From: Nocardia thailandica NBRC 100428
Lineage (GTDB): Bacteria > Actinomycetota > Actinomycetes > Mycobacteriales > Mycobacteriaceae
NCBI RefSeq assembly: GCF_000308795.1
Contig: NZ_BAGK01000162.1
Coordinates: 1 to 47,287 of the forward strand
DNA: 47,287 nt
Direction of reading: 5' to 3'
Part shown: piece by piece, positions 9,755 to 19,121 of the stretch
How the letters are laid out: each line of letters begins with the position of its first letter
Position numbering within the stretch: the first letter of the stretch is position 1
Translations under genes and position numbers: made by a program
The notes under the pieces: model-generated
Database searches by the model: none
The model's input: the letters and a program-made list of their open reading frames with translations, nothing else
What the model was told of the DNA's origin: nothing

Positions 9755-9783
9755 CGAACAGGTGCGGCGACGCACCGTTCGAA
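9753..9783 (+). promoter_or_regulatory. extended inverted repeat at the lexA transcription start
   Basis: TTCGAAC (9753-9759) and GGTGCG (9761-9766) pair with CGCACC (9771-9776) and GTTCGAA (9777-9783). This gives 13 bp with one bulged A and a GCGA loop. The outer arms are LexA half-sites spaced 17 bp apart instead of 4. It could be an extra operator element or the remains of one; the RNA may lack most of the left arm. Confidence 0.45.
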
Positions 9784-9824
9784 CAGCAGCACAGTCACGG
9801 AACAGCCAGGAAGGGGCGGATACG

Positions 9825-10541
9825 GTGACCCACACAGACGACACGGGTGACGAGGGCGCAGTGGGTACCGTCGCATCGGGGACCGGCGCGGATCTCACCG
9901 TGCGTCAGCGCAAGGTCCTCGAGGTCATCCGCTCCTCGGTCGACGAGCGCGGCTACCCGCCCAGCATCCGCGAGATCGGCGACGCCGTCGGCCTCACCTC
10001 CACGTCCTCGGTCGCCCACCAGCTGCGCGCCCTGGAACGCAAGGGCTACCTGCGCCGCGACCCCAACCGCCCCCGCGCGGTCAACGTGCGCGGCCTCGAC
10101 GAGGCGGTGCGCTCGGTCACCACGCTGCCCGCCGCGCCGGTCGCCGACGACGACTCCGGCCGTCCCACACCGACCTTCGTGCCCGTGCTCGGCCGGATCG
10201 CGGCCGGCGGGCCGATCCTGGCCGAACAGGCCGTCGAGGACGTGTTCCCGCTGCCGCGCGAACTCGTCGGCGAGGGATCGCTGTTCCTGCTCAAGGTCGT
10301 CGGGCAGTCGATGGTCGACGCGGCCATCTGCGACGGCGACTGGGTCGTGGTCCGCCAGCAGAACGTGGCCGACAACGGCGACATCGTGGCCGCCATGATC
10401 GACGGCGAGGCCACGGTCAAGACGTTCAAGCGCACCGGCAAGGACGTCTGGCTGATGCCGCACAACCCGCATTTCGACCCGATCCCCGGCAACGACGCCC
10501 AGGTGCTCGGCAAGGTCGTCACCGTCATCCGCAAGGTCTAG
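9825..10541 (+). CDS. lexA: SOS repressor LexA
   Basis: A 238-residue LexA. The GTG at 9825 is chosen because AGGAAGGGGCGG precedes it and the upstream in-frame codons lie inside the promoter. The N-terminal winged helix includes [25 protein letters not shown] and [16 protein letters not shown]. The autocleavage site is Ala-Gly in [13 protein letters not shown]. The Ser-Lys dyad is Ser in [16 protein letters not shown] and Lys in EATVKTFKR. RecA-ssDNA filaments trigger self-cleavage, which derepresses SOS genes; this window contains at least three likely targets (lexA, the divergent membrane gene and recA). Its stop overlaps the pirin stop by four bases (CTAG) in convergent orientation. Confidence 0.97.
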   Translation: MTHTDDTGDEGAVGTVASGTGADLTVRQRKVLEVIRSSVDERGYPPSIREIGDAVGLTSTSSVAHQLRALERKGYLRRDPNRPRAVNVRGLDEAVRSVTTLPAAPVADDDSGRPTPTFVPVLGRIAAGGPILAEQAVEDVFPLPRELVGEGSLFLLKVVGQSMVDAAICDGDWVVVRQQNVADNGDIVAAMIDGEATVKTFKRTGKDVWLMPHNPHFDPIPGNDAQVLGKVVTVIRKV

Positions 10542-11284
10542 GCGCCGACCGCGGCGTCCATCTCCCACAGCAGTACCTCGGCCGGTTCGCTCGCGCGTAC
10601 CCGCCTGCCACCGGCCGAGGTCAGCCTGACCACATCGCCCTGACCCAGCGCGCCCGCGCCCTCGAAGTCCACGGCGCCGCGCGCCACGAAGAAGTGACCG
10701 TACGGGGCGTCGGGGACCTCGATCTCCGCGCCGGCCGCGAGCCGGGCGACGTGGAAGCTCACGTGCGAGTTGCCCAGCCCGATGGCGGCTTCGGACCGGC
10801 GGCCCGGCATCCCCGAGGCCACGGTGACCAGCTCGCCGCCGCGCAGCGCCTCGGTGACGTCGGCCTCCTGGTAGCTCGGCTCGACGCCGGCGACGTCGGG
10901 CGGCACCCACATCTGCACCACGTGCAGCCGTTCGCGTTCGGTGTAGCCCGCCCCGTTGCGCTCGGAGTGCCGGATGCCGCGGCCCGCGCTCATGCTCTGG
11001 GCGAGGCCGGGGTGGATCAGCCCGGAGTGCCCGGCCGAATCCTGGTGCACCACCGTGCCTTCCAGCACCCAGGTGAGGATCTCCATGTCGCGGTGCTGGT
11101 GGGTGTCGAAGCCCTCGCCCGGGGCGACGGTGTCCTCGTTGTGGATGAGCAGCATGCCGTGCGCGTGCTCGGCGAGCACGAAGTCACCGGTGGCGGGGAA
11201 GGACTGGCGCGACTCGAGCCACTCGTTGCGCCAGTGCCACCGCTGCCCGGCCGGGATCACCCGCACCTGCTCCGCCGTCGTCAT
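10538..11284 (-). CDS. pirin family (bicupin) protein
   Basis: A 248-residue protein starting at the ATG at 11284, with GAAAGGCG as ribosome site; the longer ORF begins with a basic stretch unlike the family. The first cupin carries the pirin metal motif [16 protein letters not shown] (about residues 57-72) and [10 protein letters not shown], where His residues and a Glu would bind Fe or another metal. The second cupin is shorter and less conserved. Closest in style to YhaK/YhhW pirins, some of which oxidise quercetin; others act as transcription cofactors, so a specific reaction cannot be assigned. It converges on lexA and lies 78 bp after the acyltransferase on the same strand. Confidence 0.88.
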   Translation of the reverse strand: MTTAEQVRVIPAGQRWHWRNEWLESRQSFPATGDFVLAEHAHGMLLIHNEDTVAPGEGFDTHQHRDMEILTWVLEGTVVHQDSAGHSGLIHPGLAQSMSAGRGIRHSERNGAGYTERERLHVVQMWVPPDVAGVEPSYQEADVTEALRGGELVTVASGMPGRRSEAAIGLGNSHVSFHVARLAAGAEIEVPDAPYGHFFVARGAVDFEGAGALGQGDVVRLTSAGGRRVRASEPAEVLLWEMDAAVGA

Positions 11285-11362
11285 GTGCCGCGCCTTTCGT
11301 TCCGGCCCCCGCGGGGAGAGGAACGCCCGCGCCGGGGACGGCATTCCCGGCGCGGCGGGACC

Positions 11363-12247
11363 TCAGAACGGCAGCAGGCCGCGCAGCCGGCCGCTCAGGG
11401 TGCGGCCCGTGTCGCGCTCGCGCTGGTCGAACAGGAAGCGCAGCTCCTCCTCCAGCCCCTTGCGCACCACGTCGCGCAGCGCCTCGGCCGCGGCGTCGAG
11501 GTCCTGCGCGTCGCGCCACGGCGCGGGATCGATCGGCGTGCCCGCCGAGAAGTAGAAGCGCTCGGGGCGCGGCACCGGCGTCGGGCCGACCCCGCGCAGC
11601 AGCGGCGGGGTCAGCTCGGGGTTGATGCCGAGGGCCCGCACCAGGCCGCGTACCGGGGACAGCAGCGTGGACTGCCCGTCGGCGACGATGTCGTACGCGT
11701 CGTCGATGCCGATCATGGCGATGGGCACGATCGGCGCGCCCGCCTGGATCGCCATGCGGGCGAAGCCGGTCCGGCCCTCCCACTTGAGCACGTACTTCTC
11801 GCCCTTGCGCCGGATGGCCTCGCGACCGCCGCCCGGGAACACCACGACCGCCTCGCCGCGCTCGAGCAGCGCGAGACAGTTGCCCCGGGTCCCGCGCACC
11901 GCGCCGAAGCGGTGCAGGATGTCGCGCACGCCCGGCACCATGAGCACGTGCTCGGCCAGCCCGCGCACCACCCGGCCCCGTTCGGCCAGGATCGCCGGCA
12001 TCAGCAGCGGCGCGTCGATGCCGCCCATGAGGTTGTGGTTACCGACCAGCAGTACCGGCCCCTCGGCGGGGATGTTGTCCAGGTTGAAGAACTTCGGGCT
12101 GGTCCAGGCGCGCAGCGGCGCCAGCACCGCCTCCAGCGCCAGCAGCTCCCACCGGCTCGGTGACACCGTGATCGGCGCGTTGTCGCTGAGTACCGCGTCG
12201 CTTCCGGCCCCGGACACGACCGATCCACCCCTTGTTTCGTTCGACAT
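11363..12247 (-). CDS. lysophospholipid/diacylglycerol-type acyltransferase (PlsC fold)
   Basis: The ATG at 12247 is preceded by GGAGGG; upstream in-frame codons are Arg-rich and not protein-like. The product is 294 residues. It has the NHX4D catalytic motif as GNHNLMGGIDAPL, followed by RFGAVRGTRGNCLALL and the FPGGGREAIRRKGEKYVLKW motif, which is characteristic of the DGAT2/phytyl-ester-synthase-like subgroup, then PIVPIAMIGIDDAYDI. No strong transmembrane helix is seen, so it is probably peripheral to the membrane. It should transfer a fatty acyl group to a glycerolipid or alcohol; the acceptor is unknown. A TATGGT -10-like element lies in the 100-bp gap to hflX, suggesting its own promoter. 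Confidence 0.85.
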   Translation of the reverse strand: MSNETRGGSVVSGAGSDAVLSDNAPITVSPSRWELLALEAVLAPLRAWTSPKFFNLDNIPAEGPVLLVGNHNLMGGIDAPLLMPAILAERGRVVRGLAEHVLMVPGVRDILHRFGAVRGTRGNCLALLERGEAVVVFPGGGREAIRRKGEKYVLKWEGRTGFARMAIQAGAPIVPIAMIGIDDAYDIVADGQSTLLSPVRGLVRALGINPELTPPLLRGVGPTPVPRPERFYFSAGTPIDPAPWRDAQDLDAAAEALRDVVRKGLEEELRFLFDQRERDTGRTLSGRLRGLLPF

Positions 12248-12347
12248 TCCTACCCTCCTGCTGTCGCCGTTGCACCATAGCGTGCGAAAAGCACCTGTGT
12301 CGCATCGACGTTGACAGCAACGGGTGCGCAAATCCCCTGGTCCGGCC

Positions 12348-13910
12348 CTATTCCTGAGCGGCTCCCGCGTGCGCGAACTCCGAGAGCGCCGCGGCGAGCG
12401 CCTGCGGGACCCTGGCCCTGATCCGGGTGCCGCCCTCCTCGTGGTCGGAGGAGATGATGCGGCCGTCGGCGTGGATGCGTGCCACCAGGTCACCCCGGCT
12501 GTAGGGCAGCAGGACCGTCACGTCGACGTCGAGTCCGCCGAGCACCTCCGAGAGCCGCTCGCGCAGGTCCTCGATGCCGGTGCCCGCGTGGGCCGAGACG
12601 AACGCCGCGTCGGGCAAAAGGCCACGCAGCCGGGTGAGCTCCACCGGATCGACCGCGTCGATCTTGTTCACCACCAGCAACTCCGGCGGGGCGGCGGTGC
12701 CCTGCTCCTTGATCACGTCGGTGATCACCTCGCGCACCGCCTTGATCTGCTCCAGCGGCAGCGCGTCGGAGCCGTCGACGACGTGCAGCAGCAGGTCGGC
12801 GCCGGTGACCTCCTCCAGCGTGGACCGGAACGCCTCGACCAGCTGGGTCGGCAGGTGCCGCACGAACCCGACGGTGTCGGTGAAGACCATCTCGCGGCCG
12901 TCGTCGAGGGCGGCGCGGCGGGTGGTCGGGTCCAGGGTGGCGAACAGCGCGTCCTGCACGAGCACCCCCGAGCCGGTGAGCGCGTTCATCAGGCTCGACT
13001 TGCCCGCGTTGGTGTAGCCCACGATGGCCACCGCGGGGATTCCGCTGGTGGTGCGCTTGGCGCGCATGGTGTCGCGGGCGGTCTTCATCTCCCGGATCTC
13101 GCGGCGCAGTTTGGCCATGCGCTCGCGGATGCGGCGGCGGTCGGTCTCGATCTTGGTCTCACCGGGACCACGCAGGCCGACGCCGCCGTTGCTGCCCGCC
13201 CGGCCACCGGCCTGCCGGGACATGGACTCACCCCAGCCGCGCAGCCGCGGCAGCATGTACTCCATCTGGGCGAGCGCGACCTGGGCCTTGCCCTCGCGCG
13301 AGGTGGCGTGCTGGGCGAAGATGTCGAGGATCAGCGCGGTGCGGTCGATGACCTTGACCTTGACGACCTTCTCCAGCGCGGTCAGCTGGGCCGGGGTCAG
13401 CTCACCGTCGCAGATGACGGTGTCGGCGCCGGTCTCGAGGACCACTTCGCGCAGCTCCTCGGCCTTGCCGGAGCCGATGTAGGTCGCCGGGTCGGGCCGG
13501 TCGCGGCGCTGAATGAGCCCCTCGAGGACCTCCGAGCCCGCGGTCTCGGCGAGGGCGGCGAGTTCGACCATGCTGGCGTCGGCCTGGGCGGCCGAGCCGG
13601 TGGTCCACACGCCGACCAGCACGACGCGCTCGAGGCGCAGCTGCCGGTATTCGACCTCGGTGATGTCGGTGAGTTCGGTGGACAGACCCGCGACGCGGCG
13701 CAGCGAGCTGCGCTCGGACAGCTGCATCTCGCCGACGGTCGGTGCGGGGTTCTCCGGCGCCCAGCCCGGCCGCTTCATCCGTTCGGCGTGGCGGGCGAGT
13801 GCCTCGTCGACGGCGTCGCGGTCGGCGGTGCCGTCGGTCCCCGGCGCGGCGGTGGCGGCGGCGGGGACGGTGTCTTCGCTGGTCTCAGCGTGGATGTCTG
13901 ATTTCGTCAT
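12348..13910 (-). CDS. hflX: ribosome-associated GTPase HflX
   Basis: A 520-residue HflX, longer than the E. coli enzyme by an acidic, Ala/Thr-rich N-terminal extension of about 50 residues. The N-terminal subdomain includes TYIGSGKAEELREVV. The coiled-coil/Gly-rich hinge carries GVGLRGPGETKIETDRRRI. The G domain has G1 GYTNAGKSSL, G3 DTVGF and G4 NKID, then a C-terminal domain. HflX binds the 50S E site and splits stalled ribosomes during stress. In M. tuberculosis the homologue Rv2725c lies beside dapF and miaA, as here. It is 56 bp downstream of dapF on the same strand and probably co-transcribed. Confidence 0.96.
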   Translation of the reverse strand: MTKSDIHAETSEDTVPAAATAAPGTDGTADRDAVDEALARHAERMKRPGWAPENPAPTVGEMQLSERSSLRRVAGLSTELTDITEVEYRQLRLERVVLVGVWTTGSAAQADASMVELAALAETAGSEVLEGLIQRRDRPDPATYIGSGKAEELREVVLETGADTVICDGELTPAQLTALEKVVKVKVIDRTALILDIFAQHATSREGKAQVALAQMEYMLPRLRGWGESMSRQAGGRAGSNGGVGLRGPGETKIETDRRRIRERMAKLRREIREMKTARDTMRAKRTTSGIPAVAIVGYTNAGKSSLMNALTGSGVLVQDALFATLDPTTRRAALDDGREMVFTDTVGFVRHLPTQLVEAFRSTLEEVTGADLLLHVVDGSDALPLEQIKAVREVITDVIKEQGTAAPPELLVVNKIDAVDPVELTRLRGLLPDAAFVSAHAGTGIEDLRERLSEVLGGLDVDVTVLLPYSRGDLVARIHADGRIISSDHEEGGTRIRARVPQALAAALSEFAHAGAAQE

Positions 13911-13966
13911 ACATCATCCATGCTGCCACGCCGAGGCGGGTTCCCGCATTCGGGTTTTTCCCACCG

Positions 13967-14860
13967 TTACCGGCCGAGCCACCAGGACGCGGCCAGGGTG
14001 CCGGTCGCCAGCAGCTCCGAGGGCCCGCGCAGCCAGGCCCGTCCCGCCGCGATGCCGACCCGCACGGCGCCGCCGGGCACCCGCACGGTGACCTCGCCGG
14101 TGTCGGCGCCCGGCCGCAGCCCCGCGGCCGTCAGGGCGGCGGCCGCGGCGGCCACCGTGCCGGTGCCGCAGGAGCGCGTCTCGCCGACGCCGCGCTCGTA
14201 GACGCGCATGTCGACGCCGCCGTCGGCGTCGAGCGCGGTGAGGATCTCGACGTTGACCCCGTGCGGGAACAGGTCGGGATCGAAACCGGGCGCCGCCGAG
14301 AGGTCGAGCTGGGCCAGCGACGCCGCGGTCAGGGCCGGGTCCGCGCAGGCCAGGTGCGGGTTGCCGACGTCGATGCCGATGCCGGCGAAGGCCGTGCCCG
14401 CCACGGTCGCGGTCGACGGGCCCAGCTCGCGCACCACGCCCATGTCCACGGTCACCTCGCCGTGCACGGGCCCGGCCTCGTGCACGACGACCGGGCGGGC
14501 GCCCGCGCGGCTGCCGACGACGTACTCGGTGCGCCGCTCGAGGCCGGAGGCGTTGAGGTAGTGGGCGAAGACCCGCACGCCGTTGCCGCACATCTCGGCG
14601 ATCGAGCCGTCGGCGTTGCGGTAGTCCATGAACCAGTCCTCGGCGCCGACACCGTCGGGCAGCGCGTCGAGGACGCCTGCCTCGCGCAAGGCGCCCGCGG
14701 TCGCCACGCGCAGCACGCCGTCGGCGCCGAGGCCGCGGCGGCGGTCGCACAGCGCGCTGACGCGCTCGACGGTCAGGTCGAGCGCGACCTGCGGGTCGGG
14801 CAGCACCACGAAGTCGTTCTGGGTGCCGTGGCCCTTGCTGAACCGGATATCGTCTGCCAC
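13967..14860 (-). CDS. dapF: diaminopimelate epimerase
   Basis: A 297-residue DapF with both catalytic cysteines: the first in [15 protein letters not shown] and the second in [14 protein letters not shown]. The N-terminal [16 protein letters not shown] and the GNPHL segment are also typical. It interconverts LL- and meso-diaminopimelate for lysine and peptidoglycan synthesis, using a two-base Cys mechanism in the cytosol. Length is slightly above the 274-290 usual range because of the Ala-rich C-terminal tail. It lies 34 bp after the SPOUT methyltransferase start-side neighbour and 56 bp before hflX, all on the minus strand. Confidence 0.96.
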   Translation of the reverse strand: MADDIRFSKGHGTQNDFVVLPDPQVALDLTVERVSALCDRRRGLGADGVLRVATAGALREAGVLDALPDGVGAEDWFMDYRNADGSIAEMCGNGVRVFAHYLNASGLERRTEYVVGSRAGARPVVVHEAGPVHGEVTVDMGVVRELGPSTATVAGTAFAGIGIDVGNPHLACADPALTAASLAQLDLSAAPGFDPDLFPHGVNVEILTALDADGGVDMRVYERGVGETRSCGTGTVAAAAAALTAAGLRPGADTGEVTVRVPGGAVRVGIAAGRAWLRGPSELLATGTLAASWWLGR

Positions 14861-14894
14861 GCCACCATTGTCCCCCGTGCCGCCGGACCGCCCG

Positions 14895-15731
14895 CTACCG
14901 GGCGAAGGTGCGCCGCTGCCGGGAGATCTCGTAGAGGGCGACCGCCCCGGCCGAGGGCGCGCCCAGCGAGCTCGCGGTGCCGCCCATCGGGATGGTGACA
15001 GTGGTGTCGCAGGCCTCGAGCCAGGCCGCGCTCATGCCGCTGGTCTCGTTGCCGACCACGAGGATCACCGACTCGGTCAGGTCGGTGTCGTAGATCGGAT
15101 GCGGCGCGTGCTCGTCGGTGCCGACGATGCGGGTGGGGATCCCGCGCGCGATCTGGCGGTCCCGGAACTCGCGCACCTGCGCGGTGCCCGAAGCGCGCAG
15201 CACCGGCATCGAGAACAGCGACCCGGTCGAGGCGCGCACGGCCTGCGGGTCGTACTGGTCGGCGCCGTGACCGGTGACGATCACCGCCGAGGCGCCGAAG
15301 GCGTCGGCCGAGCGGATCAGGGTGCCGAGGTTGCCCGGGGAGTTGGGCCGGTCGAACACGACGATCACCGGCGCGTCCTCCCCCGGCTCGCCGGGCGCGT
15401 ACTCGGCCAGGTCGAGTTCACGGGTCACCGCGACCGCGACGAGTTCCGGTGCGCCGCCGACCTTCTCGCCCAGCTCGGCCATGATGTCGGGCACCAGCCC
15501 GACCTGGGGGACGTCGCTGGTCTCGAGCACCTCGCGCGCCCAGGACGACAGTTCGGGCGCCCCGAGCCGGTAGATGAGGGTCTCGAGCGGCCAGCCCGCG
15601 GCCAGCGCCTGGGTGATGGGACGCACGCCCTGGATCAGGAAGCGGCTGTCACGGTGACGCTTGGTGCGGTTGTTGAGGTAGGCCTGCCAGACCTGCACCG
15701 AGGCATTGCGGGTACTCACCCGTCGGGTCAC
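14895..15731 (-). CDS. TrmH-family (SPOUT) RNA methyltransferase
   Basis: The GTG at 15731 overlaps the miaA stop as GTGA; a second in-frame GTG lies four codons later. The product is 278 residues: an N-terminal substrate-binding region ([17 protein letters not shown]) and a C-terminal SPOUT knot with motif 1 [22 protein letters not shown], motif 2 [10 protein letters not shown] and motif 3 [20 protein letters not shown]. It should use S-adenosylmethionine to 2'-O-methylate a ribose in rRNA or tRNA. In most SpoU proteins motif 3 reads SLNVS or SLNAA; here the Asn is replaced by Gly, so activity or specificity may differ. It is translationally coupled to miaA, linking two RNA-modification genes. 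Confidence 0.87.
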   Translation of the reverse strand: MTRRVSTRNASVQVWQAYLNNRTKRHRDSRFLIQGVRPITQALAAGWPLETLIYRLGAPELSSWAREVLETSDVPQVGLVPDIMAELGEKVGGAPELVAVAVTRELDLAEYAPGEPGEDAPVIVVFDRPNSPGNLGTLIRSADAFGASAVIVTGHGADQYDPQAVRASTGSLFSMPVLRASGTAQVREFRDRQIARGIPTRIVGTDEHAPHPIYDTDLTESVILVVGNETSGMSAAWLEACDTTVTIPMGGTASSLGAPSAGAVALYEISRQRRTFAR

Positions 15732-16657
15732 TGCGCGCTCCGTCCTGTCGTGTCGGCGAGCCGGGCCAGCGCGGTGCGCGCCAGCGCGGGATCGGCGCCG
15801 TCGACCCAGATCACCCGGGGGTCGCGGCGGAACCACGACCGCTGCCTGCGCACGTACCGGCGGGTGCCGATCAGGGTGCGCTCGCGGGCGTGGGCGAGGT
15901 CGTATTCGCCGTCGAGGTAGGCCAGGACCTGGGCGTAGCCGATGGCGCGGCGGGCGGTCTGCCCCTCGCGTAAACCGTTGTCCGCCAAGGATTCCACCTC
16001 GGCGACGAGTCCGTGGTCGAACATGGCCGCGGTGCGCTGCTCGATGCGGGCGTCCAGGGCGGCGGTCTCGCGGTCGACGCCGAGCACGACGGTCTCCCAG
16101 CGGGGGGCGCCGATGGTCGGCGCGGACGCGGCGAACGGCCTGCCGGTGAGTTCGACGACCTCGAGCGCGCGCACCATGCGCCTGCCGTCGGTGGGCAGGA
16201 TGGTGTCGGCGGCGACCGGATCGGCGGCGCGCAACGCGGCGTGCACGGCCGCCACGCCCTCGGTCTCGAGCAGCCGCTCCCAGCGCGCCCGTACGGCCTG
16301 GTCCGTGGCCGGGAACGCCCAGTCGTCCAGCAGCGCCTGGACATACATCATCGAACCGCCGACCACGACCGGCGTGCGGCCCCGCGACAGGATGTCCTCC
16401 ACGACCCGCACCGCGGCGTCCTGGTAGGCGGCGACCGTGGCGGTCTCGGTGACGTCGAGGACGTCGAACAGGTGGTGCGGCACGCCGCGGCGCTGGTCGA
16501 CGGGCAGTTTCGCGGTCCCGATGTCCATGCCGCGATACAGCTGCATGGCGTCGATGTTGACGATCTCCCCGTCGAGGTGTTCGGCGAGGTCGAGGGCGAG
16601 ATCGGTCTTGCCGGTCGCGGTCGGGCCGACCACGGCGACCGGTCGCGGTCCGCTCAT
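15728..16657 (-). CDS. miaA: tRNA dimethylallyltransferase MiaA
   Basis: A 309-residue MiaA. The start at 16657 overlaps the upstream stop (ATGA). Motifs: P-loop [16 protein letters not shown] (about residues 11-26), [17 protein letters not shown] (catalytic Asp), [23 protein letters not shown], and [18 protein letters not shown]. It transfers a dimethylallyl group from DMAPP to N6 of A37 in tRNAs reading UNN codons. MiaB, encoded in the same window at 19823-21370, then methylthiolates that base. It is coupled at both ends, to the LigB-like gene and to the SPOUT gene. Confidence 0.96.
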   Translation of the reverse strand: MSGPRPVAVVGPTATGKTDLALDLAEHLDGEIVNIDAMQLYRGMDIGTAKLPVDQRRGVPHHLFDVLDVTETATVAAYQDAAVRVVEDILSRGRTPVVVGGSMMYVQALLDDWAFPATDQAVRARWERLLETEGVAAVHAALRAADPVAADTILPTDGRRMVRALEVVELTGRPFAASAPTIGAPRWETVVLGVDRETAALDARIEQRTAAMFDHGLVAEVESLADNGLREGQTARRAIGYAQVLAYLDGEYDLAHARERTLIGTRRYVRRQRSWFRRDPRVIWVDGADPALARTALARLADTTGRSAQ

Positions 16658-17424
16658 CCGGACACCGCCGCGGTGGCGGGCCGCCAGACACTGACGTCGT
16701 ACCCCACGCCGTACGGCGCGTCCTGGTAGAGGGTGCGCACCGCGGGGTCGGCGGGGTCGGCGGCGAACAGGCCGGCCAGTGCCTGGTGGGCGGGGCGGGC
16801 CGGCGCCCACAGGTCGGTGCACAGGTCGGGATCCAGCGCCGACAGCGCGGACCGGTCGCCGGCGCGCAGGGCCGTGTCGAGGTCGGCCTGGAACGCCACC
16901 GCGCGCTCGTCGAGATAGCCGGGCGCGGCCAGGGTCAGGGTCGCGGCGCCGTCGGCGACCACGAGCACGGCCCGCGGTCCGGGCGCCGCGTCGAGGCGCT
17001 CGCGCAGCGCTCGCCCGGCGGCGACGGCGCGCTCGGGCTCGGTGTCGTGGGCGAGCACGTGCGCGCGCACCCGCGCGGCGGGCGCGACCTGCTCCCGCAA
17101 CCACCCCGCGACCAGCACCGCCAGCGGAAGCCGGGCGTCTGCTGCGGCGGCGGGCGACACGCCCTCCGACAGCGTCACCCGCAGGTCGGCACCGAATCCG
17201 GCGAAGGTCCCGACGGTCTCCGGGCCGTAGTCCGCGGCGCGGGTGTCGGCACCGATCACCGTCCAGTCCGCGGCGGCGGTGGCCAGCTCCGCGCCCGCGG
17301 CGAGCACGGCCGCGCGCAGCACGGCGGGTTCCTCGCCGGAGGCGGTATCGGGGGCCGCGGCGTGCCCACACAGGGCGGGCACCAGCATCGGCGGCGACGG
17401 GACCAGGGCCGCTACACAGAACAC
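16654..17424 (-). CDS. LigB-like (class III extradiol dioxygenase family) protein, Rv2728c-type
   Basis: The start is uncertain: the GTG at 17424 begins [16 protein letters not shown] and gives 256 residues; a GTG at 17445 or ATG at 17523 would add 7 or 33 residues. The N-terminal VPSPPML and the later [11 protein letters not shown] and [11 protein letters not shown] fit the LigB-like family found between miaA and the DUF349 gene in mycobacteria. Active extradiol enzymes have His in a PHP motif to bind Fe(II); here it is PSP, so catalysis of ring cleavage is doubtful. Function is unknown. Its conserved coupling to miaA suggests a housekeeping role. Confidence 0.75.
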   Translation of the reverse strand: MFCVAALVPSPPMLVPALCGHAAAPDTASGEEPAVLRAAVLAAGAELATAAADWTVIGADTRAADYGPETVGTFAGFGADLRVTLSEGVSPAAAADARLPLAVLVAGWLREQVAPAARVRAHVLAHDTEPERAVAAGRALRERLDAAPGPRAVLVVADGAATLTLAAPGYLDERAVAFQADLDTALRAGDRSALSALDPDLCTDLWAPARPAHQALAGLFAADPADPAVRTLYQDAPYGVGYDVSVWRPATAAVSG

Positions 17425-17526
17425 GACGTAACCGTAGCCGCCCACGCCGCCGGGACCCGCATCCGGCACCGCACGGCAGACGGGGTCTCCGCGAGTGTCC
17501 ACCGCCGCGGACGGGGTCGGCATTGC

Positions 17527-17532
17527 TAGTGT
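17527..17532 (+). promoter_or_regulatory. extended -10 element of a leaderless upstream ORF
   Basis: TGC-TAGTGT is an extended -10 (TGn TANNNT). Six bases separate it from the ATG at 17539, so transcription should begin at or beside that A. The same hexamer TAGTGT precedes the pucR-like gene at 41167-41172. Confidence 0.5.
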
Positions 17533-17538
17533 TTTCCC

Positions 17539-17691
17539 ATGCGACTACCCACGTCGCCCGGGACGAAATCCCAGGAAATCCGCCGTCCGTTCCCCCGGAT
17601 CGATGGTTTCCGCGAACGGAACCGGGTTCAATGGGAGGTGCTAGGGCGTAACCAGGCAGCCGTGACGCGCGGCAGGGACGGAGAGCAATGA
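17539..17691 (+). CDS. 50-residue upstream ORF overlapping the DUF349 start
   Basis: An ATG at 17539 opens a 51-codon frame that ends CAA TGA at 17689-17691. The stop therefore overlaps the ATG of the DUF349 gene at 17688 (ATGA). With the extended -10 just upstream, it would be translated from a leaderless mRNA. The peptide is basic (many Arg, Lys), has PRI-DGF in the middle, one Trp, no Cys and no membrane segment. It has few rare codons. It may be a leader whose translation drives reinitiation at the DUF349 start, or simply a chance reading frame in a 150-nt 5' UTR. Confidence 0.4.
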   Translation: MRLPTSPGTKSQEIRRPFPRIDGFRERNRVQWEVLGRNQAAVTRGRDGEQ

Positions 17692-19058
17692 CCGACAGCA
17701 ACGGCACCGCGAAGGCAATCCCCGGCGCCACCCCGCGACCGTCCGGCGCCCCGAAGCCCGGCGGCACGGCACCGAAACCGCACGCCGTGAAACCGGCGCC
17801 CGGTCCCGACCAGGCCCACCCGCACCCGGTGGTCGTGCCGACGGTCACCGACCCGAGCGAGTGGGGCCGCGTCGACGAGGACGGCACCGCCTGGGTCCGC
17901 ACCGCCGAGGGCGAACGCCAGATCGGCTCGTGGCAGGCCGGTGACGCCGCCGAGGGGCTGGCCCACTTCGGCCGCCGGTTCGACGACCTGGCCACCGAGG
18001 TGGCCCTGCTCGAGGCGCGGCTGGCCGCGGGCGCCGACGCCCGCAAGACCAAGGCCGCCGCCGTCGCGCTGGCAGAGACGCTGCCGACCGCGGCCGTCAT
18101 CGGCGACATCGACGGCCTGGCCGCCCGGCTGCGGGCGATCGCCGAGCACTCCGAGGAAGCCGCCGCGCACGCCAAGGAGGAGAAGGAGCGCGCCCGCCAC
18201 GAGCACACCGAGCGCAAGGAGGCCCTGGCCGCCGAGGCGGAGAAGATCGCGGCCGAGTCCACCCAGTGGAAGGCCGCCGGCGACCGGCTGCGCGAGATCC
18301 TCGACGAGTGGAAGACCATCCGTGGCGTCGATCGCAAGGTCGACGACGCGCTGTGGAAGCGCTACTCCAAGGCCCGCGAGGCGTTCAACCGCCGCCGCGG
18401 CGCGCACTTCGCCGAACTCGATCGCGAGCGCGCCGCCGCCAAGGGCCGCAAGGAAGAGCTGTGCGTCCGCGCCGAGGAGTTGTCCGGCTCCACCGACTGG
18501 TCGGGGACCGCGGCGGTGTTCCGTGACCTGCTGACCGAGTGGAAGGCCGCGGGCCGCGCCCCCCGCGAGGCCGACGAGGCGCTCTGGCGCCGGTTCAAGA
18601 GCGCCCAGGACGTGTTCTTCGCCGCCCGCAACGCGGCAGTGTCCGAACGCGACGCGGAATTCGAGCACAACGCCACCGCCAAGCTCGAGCTGCTGCGCGA
18701 GTACGAGGGCCTCGATCCGGCCAACGGCCTCGAGCACGCCCGGGCCGCGCTGCGCGAGCTGCAGGACCGCTGGGACGCCATCGGCAAGGTGCCGCGCGAG
18801 CGCATGCAGGAGCTCGAGGGCAAGCTGCGCGCGATCGAGAAGCGGGTGCGCGACGCCGCCGACGCGCAGTGGCGGCGCACCGATCCGGAGGCCGTAGCCC
18901 GGGCCGCGCAGTTCCGCGAACGGGTGGCCCAGTTCGAGGAGCAGGCCGCCAAGGCCACCGCCGCGGGCAAGACCCGCGACGCGGAGAAGGCGCTCGAGCA
19001 GGCCAAGCAGTGGCGCGAGTGGGCCGAGGCCGCCGAAGGCGCGGTCAGCAACCGCTGA
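17688..19058 (+). CDS. DUF349 domain protein, Rv2731-type
   Basis: A 456-residue protein starting at the ATG at 17688 (GGACGGAGAG ribosome site). The first 60 residues are Pro/Gly-rich and probably disordered. A long charged helix follows, rich in [18 protein letters not shown]. Then come DUF349 helical repeats marked by paired Trp: [38 protein letters not shown] and [19 protein letters not shown]. The C-terminus is another charged coiled coil with [20 protein letters not shown]. Mycobacterial homologues are conserved beside miaB and miaA; the molecular role is not established. It is the only rightward gene in this block and ends at a strong terminator. Confidence 0.88.
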   Translation: MTDSNGTAKAIPGATPRPSGAPKPGGTAPKPHAVKPAPGPDQAHPHPVVVPTVTDPSEWGRVDEDGTAWVRTAEGERQIGSWQAGDAAEGLAHFGRRFDDLATEVALLEARLAAGADARKTKAAAVALAETLPTAAVIGDIDGLAARLRAIAEHSEEAAAHAKEEKERARHEHTERKEALAAEAEKIAAESTQWKAAGDRLREILDEWKTIRGVDRKVDDALWKRYSKAREAFNRRRGAHFAELDRERAAAKGRKEELCVRAEELSGSTDWSGTAAVFRDLLTEWKAAGRAPREADEALWRRFKSAQDVFFAARNAAVSERDAEFEHNATAKLELLREYEGLDPANGLEHARAALRELQDRWDAIGKVPRERMQELEGKLRAIEKRVRDAADAQWRRTDPEAVARAAQFRERVAQFEEQAAKATAAGKTRDAEKALEQAKQWREWAEAAEGAVSNR

Positions 19059-19074
19059 GAGCCCCGAACGAGCG

Positions 19075-19105
19075 AACCCCTGCGACTCGCCGAGTCGCAG
19101 GGGTT
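19075..19105. terminator. bidirectional hairpin terminator
   Basis: AACCCCTGCGACTC and GAGTCGCAGGGGTT form a perfect 14-bp stem with a 3-base loop (GCC). It lies between the convergent stops of the DUF349 gene (19058) and the four-helix membrane gene (19122). There is no long U tract, as is common in GC-rich actinobacteria. Confidence 0.85.
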
Positions 19106-19121
19106 CCGTCGTCGTGCGGTG

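Noticed and set aside
12324..13901. A 525-codon plus-strand frame opposite hflX
   Set aside because: Antisense shadow; HflX motifs are complete on the minus strand.
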